From contig JBCNJP010000007.1 in the NCBI GenBank assembly GCA_039602395.1, positions 102,750,772-102,814,771 of the forward strand: a stretch of DNA of 64,000 nt, written 5' to 3'. Source of the DNA: Deinandra increscens subsp. villosa (Eukaryota > Streptophyta > Magnoliopsida > Asterales > Asteraceae). The notes under the pieces were generated by a model, which searched no databases, was not told the origin of the DNA, and was given only the letters and a program-made list of their open reading frames with translations. This document shows, one piece after another, positions 10,254-22,158 of the stretch (position 1 is the first letter of the stretch; each line of letters begins with the position of its first letter). A program made the position numbers and the translations under genes.

Positions 10254-12558
10254 TGTATGCCACGCAACTGGGAATTAAATGCGGATTTTGTAAACAGAAA
10301 TAATAACAATATTATTTTTATTGAACGAGAACAATATTACAACTACAGAAAGGGGTAGAAGCAGAATAAGTAATTAAATGCAGAAAAACAGAAAACGAGG
10401 AAGCCAGAGCTCGTGTTGAACACGATTTTGATAACGGTTTGTCGAGACCGTTACAAATCCCCAACTTAATTAAGATTTGCAGTATGTAAGCTAAGGTATC
10501 GAACCAAGGGAGTTGGTGGTTATTAGTGACTTAGATTTTTACCACCTAACTAAGTTAACTATCTAAATCCAGACTACTGTCACTAATCTGAATCTACCTA
10601 AACTAGAACTAAACTAATTTAATCTAATGGAATACTAGAATGCCTCTTGGCTGTGAATTGATTGATATTAAGCTAACAAATTACGGACTAATTTAACTCT
10701 CTTATATGATGACAAAGGTAACTACTTTAAGATTCAGGTTGTTAGGTAACTAGTTTATCACTTCGGGTTTCTATTCTGGAAATTACATAGACATAACCGT
10801 ATCCAGTTTGATTAACCTAATTACTAATCACCACGTACTTGCTAGAGATAGTCCTAGAGCTATGCTATGAAAGGTAGTCCGGGAGCGGGGGGCGCATACG
10901 ATAATAACAAGCAACAAATTAAAACAAACAAATACTAAGATTAATTGAGTGTCACAATCTCAAATCTCACCCATAACATAAAAACCCTAGTTCAAAACAG
11001 CACTAACTAACCCTTCACCCAAAGTAGTCACGAAAAGTTTAGCCAACAATCATAATAACAAAACTATAATTAAAGATGAAAAGAACATGACTTGAATGAT
11101 TCTCCTTCGAGTTCTCCGTGCGTAGAAACCTCAGGTTGTTCCCCTTTTGCCTAGCGATCCTCGTGCCAATCAAGGGAGGCTGCGCCTCTCCTTTTTCTGT
11201 CGTCCTTGCCTTCTGCCGAATGAATTCCACTAGCAGCCAAAGGCTGCCGTCGAACTCCACGTGAATCCCCTTTCGTTTGATGTACAATCTCTATTTAAAA
11301 CCTTTTGTTTTCAATTGCTGCCCTTGGATCATCAGCCCACGTGAGCCCACTTTATTATCCTTAATTCCATGCCCAATTTACAACTTAGCCCATATTATTT
11401 GGATTAATAATGCAGTCCACGTAAATAGCAAATATCAAACTTCATTTCTTTCTTTTATTTCTTTGAGATAAAACCAAATCTCCACGTGAGCTGCAATTTA
11501 AATATAAGAACAACGATTTAGTCCATTTCACTGAACTGCAAAGTATCCAAAATAATAATTATAATTTATTTCACCAACTTGATAAACTATAGTAAATATG
11601 AAAACTAATACATTTATAAAATGACATGGAATGCTTGGCTCGAGGTTTGTTCATTTTAATTCATGTTCAACTTAGTAGTAACAATTTAAGCCTATTTTCA
11701 CACTAATATATTAATAACAACAACCGATTAAAATAATATCTTTTAGACCCAACTCGGTGTATTTAGGGAGTGATTAATAATAAATATAATGCACTTTTAA
11801 GACTCTCATCAGATTTCCTTAAAACAGATTTCGGTTTGTTTCCCAGGATACGGTGGCTAAAGCAACGTATTGCCGGAGTTTACTTGCCTGAGATCGCAGA
11901 ATGAGTCGAGCTGAGCAGAGGAGAATGTGTGTTCTGGTGTGTATTTTCTATATGATATCGACGGGTTTATATAGCCACAAGGTGGATTGCTGTCCAAGAC
12001 ATCAATCAGCATTAAACGCGATTATCAGTTTCTAAAATAACTGATTGCGTATTAACTAGGATGGAGTGTTCTCCAAGAACGAATCATTTCCAAAAATAGA
12101 ACATCAGGAGGAGCAAAAACCGGTCTGCGCGAACCCGACCATTTTCGAGTCGCATTCGTGTCCGCAGGATGCGCGAGCGCGCCCTGGATTTTTAACCAAG
12201 TTTCCTCATTTTTCTGCACCCCCCCCCCCCCGCGCGTAGATGTTGGAGTATAAAGTGACAATACAATTTGATAACCATCCAAGTTCCTTGGCTTATAAAC
12301 CACACTTCATTTTGAACCATTTCCAATGTGGGACAAATGGTTTCTAGCTCAAATATATATAGTTTGTAGACCACATTTTGAGTATCGATATCTCATTCAC
12401 CTCTTAATCACTTTGGACGTTTAATATCTCGTTGGAAAGCCCTTGTTCTAGGCTATTCAACCATATCAAATAACCCATCTAATTATTATATCTACATATA
12501 AATAATTATGTCCAAAGTTAGGAAAAAATACATCATTTTTCCTTATTTTTTTCCAACA
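10254..12558 (-). repeat. 3' LTR of the Copia element, interrupted
   Basis: Without the 1,383-bp insertion and its 5-bp duplication this LTR is 917 bp, against 919 bp for the other. A few substitutions and a C-run of 13 versus 16 separate the two, so the insertion is not brand new. Confidence 0.93.
10429..11811. mobile_element. 1,383-bp solo LTR nested in the Copia LTR
   Basis: The insert starts TGATAACGG and ends CTCATCA (TG...CA ends, with the short inverted repeat TGAT/ATCA). It is flanked by the 5-bp duplication GATTT (10424-10428 and 11812-11816). The uninterrupted target can be read in the sister LTR near 17519-17526. No primer site, polypurine tract or second LTR is present, and no protein domain is seen, so it is best explained as a solo LTR left by recombination of a larger (gypsy-like) element. 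Confidence 0.85.
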
Positions 12559-13110
12559 ATCCCCCACATGAATGGAGATCGATGGAGCAATTTACTCGAT
12601 CATTCTGAAATCTCAACAGTTGAGTCTTGCGTAGGATAGGTAGGTGTCCCCTTTGAACTTCCCCTTGTAAAATGTACTTAGCCTCCTGGCTGTCAGTAGA
12701 CGGCGATGTCTTTGAACTGAGCTGCCGTTTGTGTAGGCGACAATACAATTTACACAGGACTCTTCCTGACAGTATCAACTCCTCATAGTCGTGTCCTTTA
12801 TGGTCCTGAACACTTGCCTGGTTCTGCGAGAGTCTTAAGAAATTAGCCCCCCCCCATTTCTCTTCGAAGCGACCCCACTTCTCTCTCACATAGGTGATTC
12901 CTCGAATCATTAAAAGCTGGAAGCTTATCCTCGCTGTCACTGTTTAATAAAGGAACGGGTTTGGAAGCTTGGAAACTTCCTTTTAGTTTTGGGTGTAGTC
13001 ATATCAAGACTTCCCCCACAGTGACCTCCTCAATTCATACAAGTAGGTTGTCCTATTGAACCTAGATCTTGGGATCTCCAGTCACATAGGTTAGGTTTCC
13101 TTCGTATGAA

Positions 13111-16100
13111 TTATACATTCACGGGCTTCAATCCCATTCCTCTTGACGACCTATATACTGCCTCTCTGCTTAAGCCTTTAGTAAGCGGATCCGCTATATT
13201 ATCAGCTGTCCTTACATAGTCAATCGTGATAATCCCCGTTGAGAGCAGTTGTCGTATAGTGTTATGTCTACGTCGAATGTGTCGAGACTTCCCATTATAT
13301 ATTGCACTATGCGCGCTACCAATTGCCGATTGGCTATCACAATGTATAATAATGGCCGTTACCGGCTTGGGCCACCTGGGTATGTCCTCGGTAAATTGCC
13401 GTAACCACTCAGCTTCTTCTCCACCTTTGTCCAAAGCAATAAACTCAGATTCCATCGTTGATCTGGCTATAACCGTTTGCTTTGACGATTTCCAAGACAC
13501 AGCTGCACCTCCTAGTGTAAACACGTATCCACTAGTTGCTCTTGAATCCTTTATATCAGAGATCCAGTTCGCATCGGTGTATCCTTCAATTACTGCTTGG
13601 TGTCTTGAGTAATGTAGTCCATAATCACGAGTGTACCTCACATATCTTAGTAATCTTGTTATACTTTTCCAATGTTCAGCACTTGGATTACTAGTATATC
13701 TACTTAACCTGCTTACCGCATATGCTATATCAGGTCTTGTACAACTCATAAGGTACATTAGACTACCAATGATTCTTGAGTACTCCAATTGCGAAACTCC
13801 TTGACCCCTGTTTTTCGAGAGGTGTTGACTCGTGTCAATGGGAGTTCTAGCTACGCTTGTGTCACCTGAGTTAAACTTCTCAAGAATCTTATCCACATAA
13901 TGAGGTTGGTGTAGTATGAGACCCTCTTTGGTCCTGGTGATCTTTATCCCAAGAATCACATCCGCCAAACCCATGTCCTTCATGTCGAACCTAGCTTTCA
14001 ACATATCCTTCGTGGATGTGATCATCTTATCATTACTGCCGATGATAAGCATATCATCAACGTAGTGACATAAGATGACATATCCATTTGGTGTCTCCTT
14101 CATGTAGACACACTTGTCGCATTCATTGATCCTGAATCCCTTTTCTCTCATGACAGAATCAAACTTTTGATGCCATTGTTTAGGGGCTTGCTTCAATCCA
14201 TACAATGACTTCACAAGTTTGCACACTTTCTTTTCTTGCCCTTTCGCCACAAAACCCTCGGGTTGTTCCATGTAAATTTCCTCTTCTAAATCTTCGTTTA
14301 GAAAGGCGGTCTTTACATCCATTTGGTGAACCTCCAAATTTCGAATGGCGGCTATTGCGAGTACCATTCTTATAGACGTTATTCGGGTCACTGGTGAGTA
14401 AGTGTCAAAATAGTCCAGACCCTCTTTTTGTCTATAACCCTTAATCACCAATCTTGCCTTGAACTTGTCAATGGTGCCATCCGCTTTCATCTTTTTCTTA
14501 AAGATCCATTTGTAACCTAGTGGTTTACATCCCGGAGGAAGATCCACTAGTTCCCACGTATGGTTTTGTAAAATAGACTCTATTTCACTTTTGATGGCTT
14601 CCTTCCATTGAGGTCCTTCGGAAGAAGTAATTGCTTCTCTATATGTGTTTGGTTCACTATCCACCATATAAGAAAATAAATCCGGACCAAACGATTTTTC
14701 AACCCTAGCTCTCTTACTTCTTCTTGGTTCAATCTCTTCTTCTTCAGATTGTTCTTGTCTATCTTGATTTTCTGGTTCATCATCATGACCAGTCTCCCTC
14801 GGAAGATCAGTCTGGCTAGGTAGACCATTGGGAGTTAGACAAGGAAACACATCTTCGAAGAACGAGGCATTGCGAGATTCCATTAATGTACCTTTGTGTA
14901 TATCGGGAATTTTAGACTCGTGTACCACAAATCGATAGGCGCTACTATGATGTGCACATCCAATGAATATGCAATCTACCGTTTTTGGTCCTATCTTTAC
15001 CGCTTTAGGTGGTGGAACAACCACCTTGGCCAAACACCCCCACACTTTGAGGCGTTTGTAAGAAGGTTTCATACCCCTAAATAGTTCATAAGGGGTTTCA
15101 TCCTTCTTTTTCCGGGGTATCCTATTCAAAAGGTAGTTGGCCGAGAGTATTGCATCCCCCCACATGTCCTGGCTCAACCCAGAGCTTAGCAACATGGCAT
15201 TCATCATTTCCTTCAAGGTTCGGTTCTTTCTTTCAGCAATACCGTTTTGTTGAGGTGAGTAGGGAGCGGTGAATTCATGTCTAATTCCATGTTGCTCGCA
15301 AAGGCTAGCAAATGGTGAAACATATTCGCCCCCTCTATCGCTCCTCAACACCTTGATTTTCTTGTTAAGTTGGTTCTCAACTTCGTTTTTATATAGTACA
15401 AATTTCTCAATTGCTTCATCTTTACTTTTTAGTAAGTACACATAGCAAAATTTTGTACTATCGTCGATGAACGTGATAAAATATTTATTTCCACCTTTCG
15501 TTGGGATTGATTTAAAATCACAAATATCCGTGTGAATCATATCAAGGGGTTCGGTGTTACGTTCAACCGAATGGAACGATGTTCTAGTAAGTTTGGATTC
15601 AACACACGTTTTACATTTATATTTCGAGTCAATATGAAATGTTGGTATACTGTTTAGTTTAATTAAGCGTCTAATGGAATCAAAATTGACATGACCGAGC
15701 CGACCATGCCACATACACGAAATAGACTCAACGATATAAGTAGAAGTAGAAGTCTTATTCATCACATTGTTGTCACCCATTACAGACACTTTAAACATAC
15801 CATTCAGGGCATAGCCCTTACCAACATAAACACCATTCTTGGTCAACACGACCTTGTCAGACTCAAACACTAATTTGAAACCAAATTTGTTCAACAACCA
15901 ACCTGACACGAGATTCTTACGAATCTCTGGCACATACAGAACATTGTTCAAGGTTAGGTCATTCCCAGAAGTCATCTTAAGAATCACCTTTCCTTCACCT
16001 TTGATATCAGCAGTGGCCGCATTTCCCATATAGATCTTCTGACCCGCATCAACTTCATTCAGAGTGGTGAAGTAGCTCCTATCAGCACACACATGGCGGG

Positions 16101-17181
16101 TAGCCCCTGTATCAATCCACCAACCTTTGGGTTCATCCCCCACAAGGTTCACCTCCGACAGCATGGAGATGACATCAGTGACCATCGCAGCAAAATCCAT
16201 CATACCAACTTTCTCAACCATGTTTGCTTCTTGACGTGGATTAGGACGCTTTGGCATCTTGCATTGAGCAGACCTATGACCTGGCTGGTCACAATTGTAG
16301 CACGTCCCATGGAATTTGGTAATTCCACCTTTAGGACCGAGATTCTCTCCCGGTTTTCCACCTTTCTTGTTACCCATATAGGCTTTCCCTTTACCCTTTT
16401 TCTCATAGTGACCCTTACCCTTAAACTTGCCTTTAGAAGATTGACCGGCTTCAACCATGTTTGCTTTAGCCGATGCGGGGTTAAAGTTGTTCCTCTGGTT
16501 TGTCTTATTGTCCTCTTCAATACAAAGACGGACGATAAGATCTTCGATAGTCATCTCCTTTCGCTTGTGCTTTAGATAGTTCTTGAAGTCTATCCATCCT
16601 GGGGGCAACTTTTCAATCATCGCAGCAACCTGAAAAGTCTCACTAAGAACCATTCCCTCGGCATGAATATCGTGCAACATCACCTGGAGTTCTTGGATTT
16701 GTTCAATGATAGTCTTAGAGTCTACCATCTTGAAATCCAAGAACCTAGCAACCACGAACTTCTTAGTACCCGCATCTTTAGTTTTATACTTCCTTTCCAA
16801 TGACTCCCAAAGTTCTTTGGCAGTCTTGGTCTTGAAATACACATTGTAGAGGGAGTCGGCCAGGCCGTTCAGAACATAGTTCCCGCACAAGAAGTCTGAG
16901 TGTTCCCACGCTTGTACTGCGCTCAGACTTTGGGCATCAGGTTCCCCTTCAATCTTTGGGGCACTCTCAGACAAGAACCTCGCAAGGTTAAGAGTAGTCA
17001 GATAAAACAGCATCTTTTGCTGCCATCTCTTAAAGTTCAAACCATTGAACTTTTCCGGTTTTTCAGCATGATTCGCCACAGCATTGGGTAACGGCGCAAT
17101 CACCGGAGTTGTCACTACAGAAGCGGTAGGACCAGTACTAACCACCGTGGTAGTAACTTGAGTAGTCGCTGGAGTAGTCAT
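13111..17181 (-). CDS. Copia gag-pol polyprotein, intact
   Basis: This gene encodes the Ty1/copia polyprotein needed for particle formation, processing, integration and reverse transcription. The frame is open from 17232, but MTTPATTQ at 17181 is the likely start, giving about 1,356 aa. In order I see a UBN2-type gag with FNGLNFKRWQQKM; a zinc knuckle CYNCDQPGHRSAQC near residue 300; the aspartic protease WWIDTGATRHVC near 360; the HHCC pre-integrase segment ending CKTCVESKL; the integrase core with HTDICDF, DRGGEY and SPQQNGIAERKNRT; the reverse transcriptase box YVDDMLIIG near 1040; and RNase H with STMESEFIAL, CDSQSAI and ADPLTKGLS at the end. There is no stop or frameshift and the length is normal, so it may be functional. 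Frames on the opposite strand here are shadows. Confidence 0.95.
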   Translation of the reverse strand: MTTPATTQVTTTVVSTGPTASVVTTPVIAPLPNAVANHAEKPEKFNGLNFKRWQQKMLFYLTTLNLARFLSESAPKIEGEPDAQSLSAVQAWEHSDFLCGNYVLNGLADSLYNVYFKTKTAKELWESLERKYKTKDAGTKKFVVARFLDFKMVDSKTIIEQIQELQVMLHDIHAEGMVLSETFQVAAMIEKLPPGWIDFKNYLKHKRKEMTIEDLIVRLCIEEDNKTNQRNNFNPASAKANMVEAGQSSKGKFKGKGHYEKKGKGKAYMGNKKGGKPGENLGPKGGITKFHGTCYNCDQPGHRSAQCKMPKRPNPRQEANMVEKVGMMDFAAMVTDVISMLSEVNLVGDEPKGWWIDTGATRHVCADRSYFTTLNEVDAGQKIYMGNAATADIKGEGKVILKMTSGNDLTLNNVLYVPEIRKNLVSGWLLNKFGFKLVFESDKVVLTKNGVYVGKGYALNGMFKVSVMGDNNVMNKTSTSTYIVESISCMWHGRLGHVNFDSIRRLIKLNSIPTFHIDSKYKCKTCVESKLTRTSFHSVERNTEPLDMIHTDICDFKSIPTKGGNKYFITFIDDSTKFCYVYLLKSKDEAIEKFVLYKNEVENQLNKKIKVLRSDRGGEYVSPFASLCEQHGIRHEFTAPYSPQQNGIAERKNRTLKEMMNAMLLSSGLSQDMWGDAILSANYLLNRIPRKKKDETPYELFRGMKPSYKRLKVWGCLAKVVVPPPKAVKIGPKTVDCIFIGCAHHSSAYRFVVHESKIPDIHKGTLMESRNASFFEDVFPCLTPNGLPSQTDLPRETGHDDEPENQDRQEQSEEEEIEPRRSKRARVEKSFGPDLFSYMVDSEPNTYREAITSSEGPQWKEAIKSEIESILQNHTWELVDLPPGCKPLGYKWIFKKKMKADGTIDKFKARLVIKGYRQKEGLDYFDTYSPVTRITSIRMVLAIAAIRNLEVHQMDVKTAFLNEDLEEEIYMEQPEGFVAKGQEKKVCKLVKSLYGLKQAPKQWHQKFDSVMREKGFRINECDKCVYMKETPNGYVILCHYVDDMLIIGSNDKMITSTKDMLKARFDMKDMGLADVILGIKITRTKEGLILHQPHYVDKILEKFNSGDTSVARTPIDTSQHLSKNRGQGVSQLEYSRIIGSLMYLMSCTRPDIAYAVSRLSRYTSNPSAEHWKSITRLLRYVRYTRDYGLHYSRHQAVIEGYTDANWISDIKDSRATSGYVFTLGGAAVSWKSSKQTVIARSTMESEFIALDKGGEEAEWLRQFTEDIPRWPKPVTAIIIHCDSQSAIGSAHSAIYNGKSRHIRRRHNTIRQLLSTGIITIDYVRTADNIADPLTKGLSREAVYRSSRGMGLKPVNV

Positions 17182-17348
17182 CCTGAGATCACAGAAATGA
17201 CGAACCAAATTATATTCAAACATAGAATTCAAAAAATTCTAATGTAATATTGTTCGTGACACTATAAAGTGTTCGTAACTAAAGCAAAAAGATTGTAACA
17301 ATCTGTCTACAAATTCGAACAACTAGGTGTTTGAATCTGTTTTAAGAC

Positions 17349-18267
17349 TGTATGCCACGCAACTGGGAATTAAATGTGAATTTTGTAAACAGAAATAATA
17401 ACAATATTATTTTTATTGAACGAGAACAATATTACAACTACAGAAAGGGGTAGAAGCAGAAAAAGTAATTAAATGCAGAAAAACAGAAAACGAGGAAGCC
17501 AGAGCTCGTGTTGAACACGATTTCCTTAAAACAGATTTCGGTCTGTTTCCCAGGATACGGTGGCTAAAGCAACGTATTGCCGGAGTTTACTTGCATGAGA
17601 TCGCAGAAGGAGTCGAGCGGAGCAGAGGAGAATGTGTGTTCTGGTGTGTATTTTCTGTATGATATCGACAGGTTTATATAGCCACAAGGTGGATTGCTGT
17701 CCAAGACATCAATCAGCATTAAACGCGATTATGAGTTTCTAAAATAACTGATTGCGTATTAACTAGGATGGAGTGTTCTCCAAGAACGAATCATTTCCAA
17801 AAATAGAACAGCGGAAGGAGCAAAAACCGGTCTGCGCGAACCCGACCATTTTCGAGTCGCATTCGTGTCCGCAGGATGCACGAGCGCGCCCTGGATTTTT
17901 AACCGAGTTTCTCATTTTTCTGCACCCCCCCCCCCCCCCCGCGCGTAGATGTTGGAGTATAAAGTGACAATACAATTTGATAACCATCCAAGTTCCTTGG
18001 CTTATAAACCACACTTCATTTTGAACCATTTCCAATGTGGGACAAATGGTTTCTAGCTCAAATATATATAGTTTGTAGACCACATTTTGAGCATCGATAT
18101 CTCATTCACCTCTTAATCACTTTGGACGTTTAATATCTCGTTGGAAAGCCCTTGTTCTAGGCTATTCAACCATATCAAATAACCCATCTAATTATTATAT
18201 CTACATATAAATAATTATGTCCAAAGTTAGGAAAAAATACATCATTTTTCCATATTTTTTTCCAACA
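17349..18267 (-). repeat. 5' LTR of the Copia element
   Basis: 919 bp, matching the left LTR almost throughout. It contains a C16 tract (17925-17940) and a TATATATAGTTTG block. On the coding strand it begins TGTTGG. Confidence 0.93.
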
Positions 18268-18272
18268 GATCC

Positions 18273-19056
18273 AAAATCAATTAATGTTTCTTGAACTTAA
18301 TTTCGTATCAAAGCCACAACATGTTTAATGTGTCAACAATAACAACCATACATAGTAATATTCTACCAAAAGCACAAAATGATTATTAGTAGGGTATCGG
18401 GATGATGGAATGTAGACAACTTTACGTACCTCCAGTGTAAATGATAGAGAAACTGATTCCAATACGATCTACAACTCCGAACCACATGAGGACGCAAAAG
18501 CGAGAAGAAAATAAACGAAAAATTAGATAACCAAAAAAGAAAAAATAGTAGTAGTAGTAATAATATTAAATAAATAAAATAATAAAATAAAAAACATAAT
18601 AATAAAATAATAAATAAATAAGCCTTGTCCTTAAGCGTACACCCCACAACCTAACATCCACTATTCATCCTTAGCTTTAAGCATATGTCTTTACGACATC
18701 CTATCCTCGACCATATCTTTAGAGAAGTACAAATTCAACATATCATGCCTAATACTCTCGTTCCACTTCAGTTTTGGTTTGTCACTCCCTCTATGCCCCT
18801 CAAAAGCATGTTAAAAGTGTACTTTTATTAATATTAGCCACGAAACTATATCTATACCTCAGGTTAACCTTAGACCATCTCCAATGCTAAAGGTTGTCAT
18901 TTTCACATGGAGTTTCAATCAACATGAGATTTCAGCCTTCTACCCGTCATTCACACATGCATTTTTAACCCCAACACCATCATTCCTACATGCACCTCTA
19001 TTTTTTCTAAACATGCATGAGAGATTAGGAAAAAAACAATCAACTCCATTCATCAC
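18273..19056. other. Intergenic, low complexity
   Basis: A T/A-rich tract near 18520-18620 gives a Leu/Phe-rich minus frame that is compositional. No gene is supported. Confidence 0.45.
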
Positions 19057-19284
19057 ATGCGACCACCTCCCCCCCCACCCCCCCCCCACCCAATTAAGAA
19101 TAGCCTCCCTCAACATTGCATATGGAAGGCGGACGATGCCATGTTAGCTAGCTACGAATGGTGCGGCTCATTGAGCGATGGAGGAAGCCTTAGAGATGTA
19201 GAATTTTTTTTTTTTTTGAAATCATGTAATCTTTTGGCTCTACTTTCTTGGTAGAGTTTGTTTATATAATATTTGGCCGTTTAA

Positions 19285-19315
<31 letters not shown>

Positions 19316-19405
19316 AATTAAGAGTTGCTTTCCTCAACATGGGAGTGGGCGATGCCATGTCAGCTACGGATGGTGCGGCAAATGGAGCGATGGAGAAGCT
19401 TTAGT
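19057..19405. repeat. Diverged direct duplication with poly-C tracts
   Basis: The segment at about 19065-19190 (poly-C, CACCCAATTAAGAATAG, CCTCAACAT, GCGATGCCATGTTAGCTA-like, ATGGTGCGGC) recurs at about 19285-19405 with a poly-C followed by (CA)n. The proline-rich frames across the poly-C tracts are not genes. Confidence 0.7.
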
Positions 19406-19819
19406 GAGGTTTCGACTTGATGGATTTGGGACCTGGAATTGGAAAAAGAATTTTTTGTTAAGATGGTTTGGAGATATATTGATAAATATCTCATTCTTGA
19501 TGATATTCAGCCTACCAACTGCAATAGATATATTCCTAGAAAAGTTAACATTCTTGAGTGGATGGTGCAAGATATTAGATCATCTTCTAGCTAGATACGA
19601 TCAATTTGGGTAATCGAGGGGTGGATGTTCCATGTATATGTTTTATGCTCATTTTGTTCTTTGGAGGTTGAAATTGGACCACATTTGTTTGGAGCTTGTG
19701 AAGTCGGCCAATCGCTAATAGGACTGGCTACTGGCTAGTTACTTGTTAGTCGGATTTTTATGTAGGTTTTGGAATTCGAGTATAGTACAAATTGGATAAT
19801 CTCTGAGTCGTTTCAATCG

Positions 19820-20345
19820 TCATCAGATTGAATTATTTTGATGGTACTCTAAAAAAATCAATTGGATAAAACATGGACTATTTAAGAATGGATACGCAAT
19901 TTTGTTATGATTGCGACGTACCGGACGATGAACATAGTGTATCCTTATTTAGGGTTTGAATCATTACAACTCAGTTCACGATTAACTATCAGAATTTTGA
20001 TGGTACTCTAAAAAAATCATATCATATAGAACAAGTACTGTTTAAGAACGAATATACAATTCTATTTCATTCTATCTGGATAGATTTCTCGAGAGATTAT
20101 AATCACGACATATCAGCCGATGACACGATGTATCCTTGTATAGGGGTTGAATCATTACAACGACTCAGTTCACGCTTAAGTATTAGATTGAATTATTTTG
20201 ATGGTACTCTAAAAAACCAGTCAGATAAAACAGGGACGCTTTAAGAACAGATATGCAATTTTGTTATGATTGAGATACACCAGATAATGACCACAATGTA
20301 TCCTTATATAAGGGTTGAATCATTACAATGGCTCAGTTTTGCAGT
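19820..20345. repeat. Three diverged tandem copies of a ~160-190-bp unit
   Basis: Each copy opens ATTTTGATGGTACTCTAAAAAA (truncated here as the key motif GATGGTACTCTAAAAAA), passes TTTAAGAAYRRATAYRCAATT and ends TGTATCCTT...GGGTTGAATCATTACAA...CTCAGTT. Copies start near 19835, 19994 and 20196. No coding capacity. Confidence 0.7.
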
Positions 20346-20840
20346 TAACTATTAACTATTATAACTGTTGACTGTTACATCAGTTACTTTAACAATTATC
20401 TAACAGTTAACTAACTAATAAATCGGAGATAACCAAGTTACTTTCGAAGTAGAAACTTACTTCCGAAGAACAAGCCTTACTTCCAATGAACAAGTTCTCT
20501 TCCAAAAACAAATATTCCGATGAACAATGTTACTTCTGAAAACCAACTTTAGTTCTGGAGAACAAATGTATTTCTGATCGCCACCAGGGGATTTGTAGCT
20601 TGGGCCGCACAAGATAGTGCTATGTAACAATCTTAATTTTCGGGTTAACAATTATCTATATATTAATTTTCTATGATTATGTGTTAATTAATTGTTATTA
20701 CGATTAATTATGAATTTATTTTATCTAAATATTTGGGCATGAGCATTTTCATTTTTGTAAAAAAAATATTTTTATTTGATATTTATGAAATAGACTTAAT
20801 GATATGACATTTTTAAAATAATCAAAATAAATATTTATGA
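20346..20840. other. Intergenic, nothing recognised
   Basis: Simple ACTTCCGAAGAACAA-like motifs repeat near 20440-20560. No gene is supported. Confidence 0.4.
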
Positions 20841-20849
20841 AAATATTTA

Positions 20850-22149
20850 GAGTAAATTGCGGCTATAGTCCCTGTGGTTTGCACGTTTTACGTCTATGAT
20901 CCTCAAACTTAGTTTATTATGGCTTTGGTCCCAGAACTTTTTCGGCGTGTTACAGCTTTGGTCCTTGAGACCTAACGCTGTTAAAAATTCTGTTATGTGT
21001 GTGTGAAAAAACCATTATACCCTTTTCTTATTATTAATTAAAAAATATAAAAACAAAAATAAATAAAATAAAATAAAAACAAGTGGGAAAGCCATAATTT
21101 ACTCTTTTAAAGTTCAGAATCTCAATTCACAGTTCATCGCAATCTTCGTTCACCACCACCACTTTCCGTCAGTGTTTCCGGCGGCCCTTTCTTCGTCCTC
21201 TCCGGCGACCACCTCCACAGCAGCACTGCCACCACATCACCACCATCTCCAGCGACCCCTTCCTCTAGACCAGCTCCTTCGTAGCTCCATCCCACCGGCT
21301 TCGGCGAAGCAGCCTCATCTTCACCCCTCGTTTCTCCATGACCGTCACCATATTTCCGTCAAGCCACCGCCACCTCCACCACAACCCCCATTTCCGTCAC
21401 TCTGGCCACCACCATCTCCTGTGACGTCTCATGGAATTTGCCCCGGCTAATCAGTCTCCATCAAGCTTGAGGTGTTTCACTTGAGCAGAGATGATGAAAT
21501 TGAGCAGAGATCAATGTGATTAGCATTAGCAGCAACGTGAGGAGGGAGGAGCAGATGGGGCAAATGTTACAACTGTGTGTACCAGAGAGAGGACGAGAAA
21601 GGCATCCTCGGCGTTTCCATTGGGCGGTTAATGTCTTTGTTAATGTCAGATCTAGAATCTTCCGGATCTGACAGAGAGGGAGGAGATGTTGCACGGGTGG
21701 TTAATGTCTTTGTTAAAAGTATGAAGGAGGCAGTGGACAAATCACAGGGGCTAAACTCGCCGGAGAAGATGACCGGAAGGATGGGACCAGTGAATGGAGA
21801 AGATGAGCGGAAACTAGAGCCGGAGAAGATGACCCGATGGATGGGTAACTCACCGGAGAAGATGACCGGAGGGATGGGTAACTGGTCGGAGATGTAGGTG
21901 ACATGTGAAGAAGATGAGGGTGGGGTAGAATGGTAATTTTTTATTTCTTTTTGCTTTTATTTTATTATAAATGTAGGGGTAGAATCGCCATCTCTAAAAA
22001 GTTAACAGATATTTTTAACGTCCGTTAGCCCTAGGGACAACAAATATAACAAGCCTATAAACTTTGAAGACTAAAACCGTAATAAATGAAATTTGAGGAC
22101 CGTAGACGTAAAACGTGCAAACCACAAGGACGAAAGTCATAATTTACTC
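20850..22149. mobile_element. 1,300-bp Mutator-like element (MULE) with GC-rich cargo
   Basis: Terminal inverted repeats of about 150 bp start GAGTAAATT at each end and share CTGTGGTTTGCACGTTTTACGT-type blocks (key core TTTGCACGTTTTACGT). A perfect 9-bp target duplication AAATATTTA flanks it (20841-20849 and 22150-22158), diagnostic of Mutator-type insertion. The inside (about 21100-21900) is far richer in GC than its surroundings. It has a Pro/His/Ser-rich plus frame (21172-21450) and a minisatellite of CCGGAGAAGATGACCGG units (21761-21880). No transposase is seen. It may be a Pack-MULE carrying host-gene pieces, but I do not recognise the source. Confidence 0.92.
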
Positions 22150-22158
22150 AAATATTTA

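Larger units (their letters stand above)
10254..18267 (-). mobile_element. Full-length Ty1/copia LTR retrotransposon
   Basis: Two LTRs, at 10254-12558 (split by an insertion) and 17349-18267, bound an internal region with one long polyprotein on the minus strand. The 5-bp target duplication GATCC is perfect (10249-10253 and 18268-18272). On the coding strand the LTRs begin TGTTGG and end CATACA. A G-rich polypurine tract (GTGGGGGAT) abuts the 3' LTR. The segment after the 5' LTR does not resemble the common tRNA-iMet binding site. About 550 bp of non-coding DNA (12559-13110) lie between the polyprotein and the 3' LTR; the frames in it are not credible genes. Confidence 0.95.

Noticed and set aside
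12533..12940. 135-aa minus frame between the Copia polyprotein and its 3' LTR
   Set aside because: No domain; runs into the LTR; typical non-coding spacer of Copia elements.
13226..16575. Several plus-strand frames of 60-160 codons inside the first Copia element
   Set aside because: All lie opposite the intact polyprotein and are shadows.
19057..19613. Proline-rich frames over poly-C tracts
   Set aside because: They depend on homopolymer runs and show no conserved domain.
21172..21450. Pro/His/Ser-rich 92-aa frame in the MULE treated as an independent gene
   Set aside because: Low complexity, no start context, and lies within transposon cargo; described as cargo instead.
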